From: Triops longicaudatus
Lineage: Eukaryota; Arthropoda; Branchiopoda; Notostraca; Triopsidae
Direction: 5' to 3'
Assembly (NCBI GenBank): GCA_022885665.1
Contig: JAGQDJ010000004.1
Coordinates: 310,001 to 374,000, forward strand
DNA: 64,000 nt
Shown here: positions 49,866-60,420 of the stretch, piece after piece
Layout: each line of letters begins with the position of its first letter
How positions within the stretch are numbered: the first letter of the stretch is position 1
Position numbers and translations under genes: made by a program
The notes under the pieces: model-generated
The model's database searches: none
What the model was told of the DNA's origin: nothing
Seen by the model: the letters and a program-made list of their open reading frames with translations, nothing else

Positions 49866-52178
49866 ATGACGTGGAATACTAAAAAAAGACGATGGGTGTC
49901 ATTTGGAATAATTGTATTATTAGCATCATCACCTTATCTCACGCAAGCGAGCAAAGGTCAAGCAGTTCACACTTCATTAATAACAGGTAAGGTTTCGTTT
50001 TTCTTCTATTTTTCTCCAGCTAAAAAGAAAAACTACAAAAGGTTCACTTCTGATTGATAAACGCTCACTTCCTTATCCCTTCCCTGCCTTCCAGGACTGA
50101 TTGGCCTTCATGAAAGCGCGAACTGTACACAGATGCACAGTCACAACTCCTTCCATGCGCAGGCCCTGAAATGGACCTTGACACGATTTAACCAAATCTA
50201 TTTTAAACAGGTACTTAATCATATTACATAAGTGAAAAACGTCGGTGAAAAAAATGGAAATGCTTTTTCAAGTCAGGGTCTCGAGTTGATGTGCAAATTA
50301 TCGACACATGCAATTCGGTTTCGACAGCTGTCCAAGCTGCTTTGAAAAACCTTATTGGACAAAGATTGACAGAACCACGAGCGTGTCGGGATACTACTCA
50401 CATTGGTACAAAAAACAAGAGATGTGAGTTCTTCATTCATTGATTTATCAACTTGTCGAGGCAGGTTTCATCGTGTCATCTAACCAAGCGCCAGTTGTTC
50501 AACTACTTCACGCACTGAATGTACCAGTTTTTGAAATGCCTTCATCACAAGAATATAGTTCTTCCCAACTAGAAGCAACTGCAGATTTACTGGCAGAATT
50601 AGACTGGAGATTCGTAGTGTTACTAGCTTCAGATTCTACTCCTGCTAACAAATTCCGGCATTTTGCGACTACTCGCGGCATTTGCATTACTAGAATTGCG
50701 AATTTCACACGAAACAGGTTAATTTTTCTGGCTATTCTCACTGCCAAATGTTAACTCTTTTCTACTTCTGCCTAGTTCTTCAGAAGCTTATACAGAATTA
50801 CTAAATGATCTGCCGTACAACAGCGTTGCAGTTTTGATTGGACCGAAGTTCTTTGTTCAAAAAATCTTCGCGCTGCATTTGGCTGCTGCGTCAAATTTGC
50901 ATTTTTACGGCAAGTTCGTGATAGTACCGTACTCAGACTTTCTTCTGCCAAGTAAGCTTTGCAAGCTTGAAAGCGAAATTTTGACACAAGTTATGCTTAG
51001 GTGATATTAAGTTCGACGTCCTACGCGTGTCACCATTACTGAACAAGGTACCGGAACTGGATGAATACTCTTCGTTTAACATGGGCATAACTACGACAAT
51101 TCGCTTAACGCTACAGCAGATACTGAGTTCCTTGTCTCAATCTTCTCTTTCGAAAAATAACGCGAATATTTTCTACACAAACCAGACTTTGACAGAATCT
51201 GATATGGAATCTATTTTATACACAGTCTTTCGTGATGAAGCTCACTTGATTCAAAGGTGGGTAAACAACAAGTATGTCACAATAGGAAATGTTTCCTACC
51301 AAGGTTTGAAGCTGAGCAAATCCTTTAAAAAGAGCTTTCAACCTCTTACTTGCCAGAATTGTTCTTGTATGAATAGTGTTATGACACCTGCATGGCAAAT
51401 CGTTCCTCACTCCTGGGTTCTTCCCACATTCATCGCAACTTTGCTTAATCTCCTGCTGATCCTGGGAGCCCTAACATTTTCTATTTGGAAAAGAGGTTGC
51501 TGCCTCGACACCTACATACTGGGGATTTCCCCGTCTCTCCTCGTCTCAGTCATTCCGCTGTTTTTCCAAAGCAACTCGGTGTTGTGTCATATACAGCCTG
51601 TGCTTTCCAGTGGCGCACTGCATTGTTTCTTGTCCACCTTGTTAGCTAAGGCAATTACGATTATGACAAAACCACAGAAATATTCCCTAGTTTTCCAAGG
51701 TTTGCTGTTACTACTTCTCCTTGTTTTCAATCTCGCCTACACTAGCTGCTTGACTTCATGGGACGAAATTACGCACGCTTTCCAAAACAATGTGCCACTC
51801 GCACGCTGCAACAGGCATTACACAGCATCCCATTTTTGCGACGAGCTTGTACTTTTGCTGTCCCTGCTAGCGAGTTGCCCAATTGTGCACCGAAATAGCC
51901 GTTTATCTGGATTCCAAATTAGTGCAGCAACTTATTCTGTTGCTTGTGGCTCTTTAGCCAGTCTTTCCTTAGACCTCGCTCTTCTTAACTCCCAAGGCTA
52001 TCACCAATACCACAGACAATTTTTATTTATCATCACTGCTAATGTCATTGTGGACACAACGTTTGTGGCTACCATGCTTTCACGCTCTGCGATTAAGCTA
52101 CACAGTCGTGAACAATCCCAAACTAACCTTGTTAATTCGGAGCACGTCCTTAATACCATAGGAACAACCTATATGTAA
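49866..52178 (+). CDS. divergent class C G-protein-coupled receptor
   Basis: Six exons: 49866-49986, 50095-50210, 50273-50423, 50465-50717, 50776-50951, 51001-52178; 664 residues, phases consistent. A signal peptide (FGIIVLLASSPYLTQAS) precedes a bilobed ligand-binding domain with QIIDTCNS, IVSSNQAPVVQLL and LDWRFVVLLASDS, as in metabotropic glutamate receptors. The usual nine-cysteine domain is reduced to CQNCSC. Seven hydrophobic helices follow. A Cys starts helix 3 (VLCHIQP), LLAKAITIMTKPQK ends it, and two cysteines lie in loop 2. The C-tail is about 30 residues. The acceptor of exon 3 (TCAAG) was chosen because it keeps frame with DTCNS; exon 4 uses GAGGCAG. The ligand is unknown. Confidence 0.82.
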
Positions 52179-52184
52179 AATAAA
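52179..52184 (+). terminator. polyadenylation signal abutting the receptor stop codon
   Basis: AATAAA begins one base after the TAA at 52176-52178. If used, the 3' untranslated region would be about 20 bases. Spacer 52179-52556 shows nothing else. Confidence 0.45.
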
Positions 52185-52556
52185 AGAACTCGATAAATAC
52201 AGGTGACCTTAATGAGGTCAAAACCGACCGCTACAAGAACCCTTTAACTCAAGTCGCTCATACGGAAGAACCGTCACCCAAAACCTTTTTACCCCCTCCG
52301 AACCCCCACATTCTTTTTTCTTTCAGTCAACGTCAGTCCGACGGAGGCAAAACCCAATGTTCGACTTTGCCGCGGTCATGCTGAACTGAACTACAGCAAA
52401 AATGTAGGATGCCTCTCACGTGAGCTTTACACTAAACGTCAGTTCTTTTCAAAAAGCGCCCATAGCCAGTTTACGAAACAGTGACGAATTCGAGAGTCTA
52501 AATTTGATTCATGTGATAGACACCTTTTTCGTGCTTATTTGAGGAAATCACACGGC

Positions 52557-53758
52557 ATGGATGCAACTGAGCAGGTAACTTGATATAATTGAATACTTGG
52601 ATTTCTTGGCTGGGGTTTATGTGTCGCCTTTGCCGTAGGTGGACCTAGACTGGGCATGGAAGCCTTTTGCTGCTACGATGTTATCCAATCCCGACATGTT
52701 GTACTGGATCCCGCCCTTGTATCGGTCCCCTACATCAACTTTGACCCGCACTTCACAAAGCGACCCTGTTTCTGTCTCAAGATCACCCTCTAATGCAACC
52801 ACCATCAGGGCCGGATCGCTGCGTTTGAATCAAATCAACCGATTTTCTTGTCCAGATCACAAATTTATAAGCTCGATCTACTTGTTCGCGCAAGATAACG
52901 CCAAACCAAGTACCACGGAAGCCACGAACCAGAAAAACGTGTCTGTAGCCTATTTGACAAGTGATACCTTCGTTGAAAACGGTAATCCGCTGACGTTGGC
53001 CAAAATTTCACAAGCCTTAAACAACACGCAAAACATGTCTACAAACTCTCTAAATCCCACGGATTCGCCTTCGCCAGTAGCTATAACTCTACCTGACACT
53101 TCGGTTATTAAAGTCTCCAATCCAGTGGCTTATGTTAATGACGCAACGTTCAGCGAAATTAATTTGCAAGACATGGCCAATATACCTACTTCCTCCGTGG
53201 ATGACAGGCCTGTATCCTCTCATTTTCTCAACATGTCAGAAGGCCCCGGAACAGATATCGTTGTGGACAAATTAGCGGACGGTTCACAAATTGATGATCG
53301 AAGCAGTTTCTCCACCACTATGGACGAGAGGCTGCTTTATTCTTTAGCTCAAGCTAATAGTAAGAGCCGAGTTAGAAAACGGATCATTATTTGCTTGGTC
53401 GTTACCTTCTTAGCCGCTATTAGCGTCATCGTCATCTTAGTCGGTAAGTCAAACTTATTCAGTATAATCTGTTTATAACGAACCTCCAGGGAACATACAA
53501 ATCTGTTATATCTGAGGTCAGTCATAACGGACGCTTTTTTGGCCGTAATATTTTTTTATTTGTTGCTCTTCCAATTTATACTGTCCACTAATCGTGTAAC
53601 AGTGGAGAATATGTCAATATATTTAACCGTCAATAAGCTACGCCTACGATTACTTTGATTACAAGATTCTACTCTATTTCTGAAACACTTATATATTAAT
53701 GCCAATCTATTTTTTTGTCATTTCAGTACTTCTCACGCGTAAAGAAACCCCGCAGTGA
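52557..53758 (+). CDS. single-span membrane protein of unknown function, 284 aa
   Basis: Three exons: 52557-52574 (MDATEQ), 52639-53443, 53727-53758; phases close exactly. Not recognised. There is no signal peptide. About 240 residues are hydrophilic and rich in Ser, Thr, Asn and Pro. A basic patch (KSRVRKR) comes next, then one hydrophobic helix (IIICLVVTFLAAISVIVILV) and a ten-residue end (VLLTRKETPQ). The basic residues before the helix favour a cytoplasmic N-terminus, that is a tail-anchored or type II protein. N-x-S/T sites in the long part would then be unused. It lies just downstream of the seven-helix receptor on the same strand, but no functional link is shown. Confidence 0.65.
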
Positions 53759-53784
53759 TTCGTCAATACCCATTAATTGACTGA

Positions 53785-53790
53785 TTTATT
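53785..53790 (-). terminator. polyadenylation signal of Mogs
   Basis: AATAAA on the minus strand, 108 bp beyond the stop codon at 53898. A second AATAAA on the plus strand at 53900-53905 overlaps the last codons of Mogs and could serve the converging gene at 52557-53758, so the two transcripts may overlap. Confidence 0.45.
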
Positions 53791-53897
53791 GTTCAACCAA
53801 TCCACACACACACGAACCGATGACCAAATTAACCCCGAAAGGGTTATTAATTATGTAAAAACAAAGTATAACAATTTTTTGCTGTAAAAGGAAAAAT

Positions 53898-56732
53898 TTA
53901 ATAAAATTCTGACATTATTAACACAACCAACGCTGACCATCCCGTAAAAGGACGGCAGCCCTGGCCTTCGCCGGTACTGTCATTGTACTGCTCCCAGATG
54001 TAACCCGTTCGGTAGTACTCCTTCAGGATATTCCCTATAATATTTTCACGGAGTTCATTGTAAAGGACTTGTGCACGCGATTGCTGTGGCCCTTCTACAT
54101 TAGCGTAGTGGTATAAAGCTCTCAGTACCAGATAATTGATATTAATCCAAATCGGGCCTCGCCAGTAAGGAGGATCATGTTCCGTATTCCTCTTCATGTA
54201 CATGGGCGAGTCTTTAGACAACGATCTGAGACCGTACGGCGTCCAAAGTAAGTTGGGTTTGCGCAAATCTTTGAGTATAGCGAGCAGTTTGGGGGAGTCG
54301 GGCGGGATCAGGTGAGCTATGAGCGGGAAAAGGCTAACATAACCAAAAGAATCATCCACTAAGCCCATTTCTGGCTCTACGACGACATGTCGAATCATGT
54401 CCGGTTTTTGGTGCTTACGTACTTGCTCTGGTGTAGGGTCTGGGTGTATCAGAACAACTCTGGACGTGTGTAAACCATAATCGGCGTATCGTTCTTTAGC
54501 GGCTGACCAGTGCACTTTGTCGAGTTCGACCGGATCGGAAAGGTATTCGTAAACTTGTCGGTACTTGGTATCGTCTCGTCCAATAAAGTCCGCCACACGC
54601 ATCATCACTTGTGCAGCTATGGTCATCCAAATCCGAAGATCAACATGTCGCTCGTCTATGGTCGGATGTGTAGCTCTGGGGTAATCATCCAAGCCCGAGC
54701 TTAAAGTTTTCGGATTTAATTCCCGGATAGCCTTGGCGTCCCGTCCTCGCCAATGGTATGTGCCATACGTCGTTCCAATCTGAGACTGGTTGAACCAATT
54801 ATACCAGGTGACTAAACGGGGCCAAAGTCGCGTTAGAAATTGCTTTTCCTTGCTTCCAAGGCCGTGTGCGTCGGCGTCACTAATTAGAAACTGTAACGGG
54901 AGCAATAACGTAGGTGGGTTCGCGTGGGTATTCCACTGCGTTACAAACTCTTCCGGGACTCGGGCTCTAGCTTCCGTACCGAGGATTTGTTCACGGGGAA
55001 TCCAACCTTCTACGTTCATTATGTCAAACCAATGAGCGATGATGTCGAGGGTCAAGTTCGGATCCCAGCGATAAATCATGAGGTTATGGAAGCCTTCATC
55101 CCACAGAAAGCCGCGTGGGAAAAAGCTTCGAGAAGGTACTGCACTGAACAACGCATGTGGGCCGTAAGGCACGGGATTTTTGTTATATACAGATTGCACT
55201 CGCGAAATGCCGTGGAAATAGCCGATCCCACCTAGCATGTTACTCAAGGCAGCTTGAGCAAAGCGAATTTCTTTGTCGCTAAAGTTTTTTGCAGACAAGT
55301 GGAAAGTTTCTTCGAAACGTTTTTCGAAGTTTTGGCGTCTTTCCAACAAAAGTTCGTCAAAGTATGCCCCCTTCAAGGACCGAGCTCTGGCTATGTGACT
55401 GGCAGACTCAAATACGACATCGAGGTGGAATGGAATTTTGCCTGTGACTTGATAAACTACGAAATTTGGTTGGCTTTCTCGCCCCATGCTGCCGGGAAGA
55501 CTGATATGCCTTTCTTGGCCTCTTTCATAAAGTCTCAAGTTGTGGAGCACGGCGTCTTTCAACACGCTAGGACCAGGAACTATAGTGGACAGATAAGCTT
55601 TATGGGCAACGCGATCTGATTCAGTGTGAAAGCTAACTGAAAAGTTGCCCAGCGAATTCAGATAGCCATTGACCTTGGTCAAAACTTTGGTTCGCAAACC
55701 GCTGTCACTAGAATACACAGGGCGCAAATCTCCTTCCGTATTCTCGTCAAGAGCAACGTAAAAATACAAGGCTACTTCCTCGCCTTCAAATTTCGAAACC
55801 TGGATATTAAAATATATTTGGGTAAAAAAAGAAGGAAAACAGTACTATTTGTTATTACTGCCGAAGCTTTAATAACAAATATGTACGTAATCCTAATCGA
55901 TTTACCCTAGGTTTAGCTGTAATCCTCGCACTCCAATCACCTCCGTGTTTGCCTCCTGGCTGCTTAACAAACGAAGTTTCAAGCTCTAAGAAGCCATCGA
56001 GTATCTGCTGGACACCGAAGGTTTGTCCGTCATGTTGAAGCCAGCCATAGCTATCCAAATTATCTCCTTGGTCGCAATTATGTCTGAAATAGTTTTCAAG
56101 TTATAAAAGGGCCGGAAATTTGCGTTGTTTGACAAACCGTAGACCAATGTGTCCCTGTCTCACTTGGCTCGGGATAAGCCACATCAAACCGGCTATCAAA
56201 GACGTCGGATCGCGTGTACGGAGGCCTAAGTAACTACCAGGCCGGTAAGTTCCCCAATAAAGTTCAGGTACAGCAAGACCAGTGTCCACTATCACCTTGC
56301 AAGTCCAGTATAATAAATCCGTTTTAAATGTCGGAAGTGTCGCCAATTTTTATGAAGGAAACGAATCTCACCTTGGGCTCGTTTAACGGAGTGTTTACTC
56401 GAGTTTCGAGATAACCTTGGTAGACGAAATAAACTACGACCGACACGGCAGCTGCAGCAAGAATACTGTATATGCTACTGGTTGTGGAAAACACGCCGGA
56501 AGGTTTTCCTTTGCTCTAAATTTAATAGGTCGATGGAATGTGGTTTAAAAAGAAAACCATGTAGCTTTCCTGTCGTTTTTACCTTACTGGCACTACCAGA
56601 ATGCTTTAAATGATTTTTCTCTTTGTCGCTCTTCCGAGGCCGGCTTTCTCTGAAAGTTTCTTCATTTGTAGAACTGAGCGATCCGCTGCTATCTTTAGGT
56701 TGCTTGACTTTGCCTTTTCGCTGTTGGGCCAT
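53898..56732 (-). CDS. Mogs: mannosyl-oligosaccharide glucosidase (ER glucosidase I)
   Basis: Removes the outermost glucose from N-glycan precursors in the ER lumen; glycoside hydrolase family 63. Five exons: 56732-56583, 56515-56372, 56295-56138, 56083-55906, 55799-53898; 843 residues (human 837). Type II layout: a basic cytosolic tail, then a membrane helix near residues 64-84 (SIYSILAAAAVSVVVYFVYQG), then the lumenal enzyme. Family landmarks are LYWGTYRPGSYLGLRTR, VKQPGGKHGGDWS, FTAVPSRSFF-type (FSAVPSRSFFPRGFLWDEGF), REQILGTEARARVP, LSSGLDDYPRATHP, RNTEHDPPYWRGPIW, and WEQYNDSTGEGQGCRPFTGW at the end. Catalytic-region motifs are intact. Introns are 62-76 bp except one of about 55 bp. It appears functional. 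Confidence 0.96.
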
Positions 56733-57621
56733 TTACTGCAAAAAAAGAAAGTTATTTTCACACTAATATTTAACAAAAAGATCATAAGTCAAAAGCGAAC
56801 AGTTGTCATACAGGAAAAGGCTAAACTTACAGAAATACAGTTGAAATTTTGCTCACGTGTAAAGCAAACAGTCAAAACATGCCGGTTGTTTTGATGGCAG
56901 AGATGGCAGAGCAGAGGGCCCCACGTCACTTTTGTTCATTGCTCAATCCTGAAAGTAAGCCGCGCCCTTTCTGACCACCTGACCGAAAAAGGGGCTAAGA
57001 AAAATTACATTAAATTTGGTTAATTCGATTTGTATTCAATAAAATTTGAATAACTTTATTTAATTCTTTTCGAATGTGTATACCATTCCAGCTCCAATTT
57101 CAGGGTATTATGGCTTCATAAACGATTGATGGCTAGAATTAACTGTCAATACATTAACTTAAAATAACTGATAAAGTGCTTTTTTTATTTGCAAGTTGGA
57201 TTTCTTGCATTTCCCCTTACTTGTTAGCTATTTTAACTGTAGGTAGCTAATCTTGACCTAACTTGCAGAATTTTCTTAATTTTTGTAAAATGAATTATAT
57301 TGAACTGCTTTTGACGTTAAAACCTATTAAAATTAATTTAAATTTATAATATGAATTGAACCGTGTTTACTTTGAATTCTGAAAATTTTCTAATTTCGTT
57401 TTAATTGAATTTCCCTAACTTTTGATTCCGTGTCGTTTCCCGCCAAAGTTCCGGTGGGCGTTCGGTGGCTCTTCATTGGAAGCAAACTGTTTACAAACAG
57501 AGTTTGAATGCATTTCACTGTGCAAGTCTGTTTTCAACGCAAAAATGTGGGGGGGGAAAAGTAAAATACAGTTTTAAAATAACGTTTTGCATCTTAACCA
57601 CAAACTGAATTCGCAGAAACT
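56733..57621. other. spacer between Mogs and the telomerase-like copy
   Basis: About 890 bp holding the Mogs 5' flank and then AT-rich sequence. No exon, TATA box or repeat unit is convincing. Confidence 0.5.
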
Positions 57622-58260
57622 ATGGGTATACTGGAAAAGAACTATTTACATGTTTGGACGATGAAATCTTTCCTGGGTGTTGTATGGGCCGAATGCTTTT
57701 CCGTGCAGAAACATCGAAAATCTCTACAGAAAACTTCAGAAGATGCATGGAATGAACTTGGACCCATTATGAAGTACTCAATCATAACTTCTAATTCCGC
57801 AGTACCCCGAAAACTGACCCAAATCGCTCCGCATTCGGAAAATTCTTTGACCAATGTCATAAAATTGGTTAAACAAGATACCGAACACCGATCCGTCCAG
57901 ATCATTTTGCCCTGCGTGCAGCATGAAACGACTACGAACTCCGGCAGACCAATGTTAAGGACTTGCTTGCGCTCCATTTACCCGATTTGTTCATATGAAA
58001 GAGTGGGAGACTTTGTTATCTTACCTAAGCTTTGACATATTTTACTAGCTCTTAACCGAATGCAGTATCTTCAAGTCTATTGGAGAAAAGGGCCCTTTTG
58101 CTCAAATAGCAGGCGTTCTTGCCAACACGTGGGTAAAGCGTTGTTTAAGTCGATTCTCTTGACCGAAGTGGGTTCAGGGTTGAGCTTTGCATCAATCCCT
58201 TTAGAAGATCTAGTTCACCCAGTCGTGAAGAAACTCGCCAGGCTCAAAGAGCTTATCTAA
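57622..58260 (+). pseudogene. open frames upstream of the TERT-like region, possibly its N-terminal half
   Basis: Two ORFs, 57622-58035 (137 codons from ATG) and 58060-58260 (66 codons from an ATG), precede the telomerase motifs on the same strand with small gaps. Their composition is protein-like, but I cannot match them to the TEN or RNA-binding domain with any confidence. They would fit as the remains of the RNA-binding half of the same decayed gene. Confidence 0.3.
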
Positions 58261-58264
58261 CTAC

Positions 58265-60000
58265 TTGCCGACAATCATCAAAGCACCAATTTTAAGAGCG
58301 TGTACTCTAGTGCGTTGGCCCAAGCTAGGAAGAAAACGAAAAAAAAAACTTTGCAGCGAAAAACTGGTACGAAATCCCGTTCCTCAACCGCAACACCTGG
58401 TCGCTAATGTACGTCTATTACCCAAACACGGTTTCAAGTTTCTCCCCATAACGAAGTTTAAGCACATAAGCATTTCTAAGAAAGACCCGATCTTTTAAGG
58501 ACTAAAGAATTCTTGAAAACAATTAACGGCCAATATCGTGAGCTTGTTCCTCCCAGAAATTCCACCGTAATCTATTCCACATGGCGGCAGTTCCTGAACA
58601 GATTGAATGAACACGGTTTAGGTGACGCTGCACTTTACTTCGTCGTCGCAGACTTTAAAGATGCCTACGGATCAATGAAGCACGACAAGCTGATGGCACT
58701 TTTCAGGATCAAGCTCCGATACTTCGTAAGGGTCAATCGGAGCAAAAAGCGGTGTTGTCGGTCCAAATTGTTGAGATAGCAGTTCGAACCGCGCAGTCAT
58801 GCCAAATTATTGGTAATCGCATAACTTTTGTTAGCCATGACGAGTACTCACTGGCTAGGGGGTTACCACCGGAAGCAGTTCTTATGAGTACCAACACAGT
58901 TGAGTACTGGGAACCGCAGAAGCAAGTGAAAGATGTCTCGTCACTTTTGGAGAACAGTTACCTGAAACTGGCAACGACAGCGACGTATAAGGTGGTCCAA
59001 GGCATACCGCAAGGATGGCCATTGTCCAAAACGCTTTGCAATCTGTATTATGGAGAAATGACTAAGCAGTACCGGAAAGAGCCATTAATGGACAAGACTG
59101 GGATATTGTTCCGTGGTGTGGGTGATTTACCACCGACCACGGCAAAGCTCTTAGGTAAATTTTTAATCGAAAATTTAATTTTTCCTTTTTTGTTCATATG
59201 ATTAATTTTGTTTATTTTCTTTTTCTAAAGATTTTTGCAGACCATGTGCCAAGGAATTGAAGAGTATGGCTGTTCTGTAGAATCAAAGAAAGTTTGTACA
59301 AACCTGACTGATGTGAAACTTTGTGTGGAGAAACGAGCGACATTTTGTGGTGTGACCTTCGACCTAGAAAGTGGCAAACGCCATGAGTGTCGACCCGATT
59401 TACAATCCTACGCCGGGTCTGATATTGTCGAACGCTTTCGTTGAAGAAGCCAAACCATCCTGGAAAGTGAGTTAATCTTATTCATTGAAAATTTTCTGAT
59501 TAATTTCGAGTAGGACACTGGCAAAGCGAGTGCCAAACTTTTCGCTAATTAAATGGTCGTTGCTTTATGTAGACAACGCGGTGAATAGTCGTGAGACCGT
59601 GATAAAGAATTTTTACCAAAATTTTCTTATGGCAGCCTTCCTCTTTCATGCCATTGTAAAGAACTTGTTCAGTCGGGAGTGTGGGCAACGTAACCCGGAT
59701 TTTCTAATGAAACAGATCCGTCGTTATTATAACGCAGTATCTAAACACACCATGAACAGTCGACAAAGGTGGCACGTTAATATACCCGTAAGTACGAAAG
59801 AATTAAAGTGGCTTTGTTACTAAGCCTTCCATGCAAAGTTGCGACGTACCAAGGACTGGTACCAAGACTTGCTTATTACCTTAGAAGAGCAGATTATACA
59901 GCTGGAGACTGAACTGGGCTTGTCCAAGTGTAGTTTTCTCGCAAAGCAGACGGAAAAATCCCTGCCTGCACCATTCCTTAAAATGCGGCGTATCTTTTAA
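58265..60000 (+). pseudogene. TERT: decayed telomerase reverse transcriptase
   Basis: Recognised by telomerase-specific order. Motif 1/2-like VRLLPKHGFKFLPITKF (about 58405-58455); motif A YFVVADFKDAYGSMKHDKL (58630-58690), with its Asp present; motif B' VVQGIPQGWPLSKTLCNLYYG (58990-59052, given as two parts in one frame); motif E-like FCGVTFDLESG; thumb KNFYQNFLMAAFLFHAIVKN and ELKWLCY-AFHAKL. Introns remain at 59155-59230 and 59467-59513, so it is not a processed copy. Breaks: a frameshift near 58480-58497 with no room for an intron, a second register change near 58726-58775 (frameshift or 50-bp intron), another near 59420, and TAA at 59821-59823 where the family has Gln. Motif C reads FRGVGDLPPTTAK: the first catalytic Asp is Gly and about five residues are missing. 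A catalytic product is not possible from this copy as read. Confidence 0.85.
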
Positions 60001-60420
60001 TTGTTTTGTCTGTGAGGCTTAACACAAGGAAAAAATTTCGTTCGCTATTTTAAACGCTGTTGACTTATGACTTCCTTATGACTTTGTATCTAAGTTGGTT
60101 GATTTCGAACTGATCGAAACGAGTATGTGTAATCCTTTCGCCTTTACCTCAATACAGCCATTTTGCATATTTAAAAACAAGCTTAGTAAACAAGCTTCTG
60201 ACCACTCGAACTTTTATTGTGAAAAGTGACTGTATTTTATCACACAAGACATGCAAATAAAGCTCATCATATTTAAAATTCCGGTGGGCATTAATTAAAA
60301 GTGACAAACTGCGACAGGCGTAAGTAATTTAAAATAAAAGTGGCGTATTCGGCAATTTTTGGTGTGTAGTTTAATTGTCCTATAAGTTAATTTACTCGTG
60401 CAGTAAAACGGAAAAAATCT
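60001..60420. other. spacer between TERT-like copy and carrier gene
   Basis: AT-rich 420 bp between two converging units. AATAAA occurs on the plus strand at 60257-60262 and on the minus strand at about 60213-60218. Nothing else is seen. Confidence 0.5.

Noticed and set aside
55254..55619. 121-codon plus-strand frame within Mogs
   Set aside because: Antisense to a conserved catalytic exon; a shadow frame.
58726..58775. A 50-bp intron restoring frame between TERT motif A and motif B'
   Set aside because: The acceptor has no pyrimidine tract, and translation just past the donor still resembles the family; a frameshift is as likely.
59821..59823. Stop-codon reassignment to Gln
   Set aside because: Intact genes in the window use TAA as a normal terminator, and this copy has other breaks.
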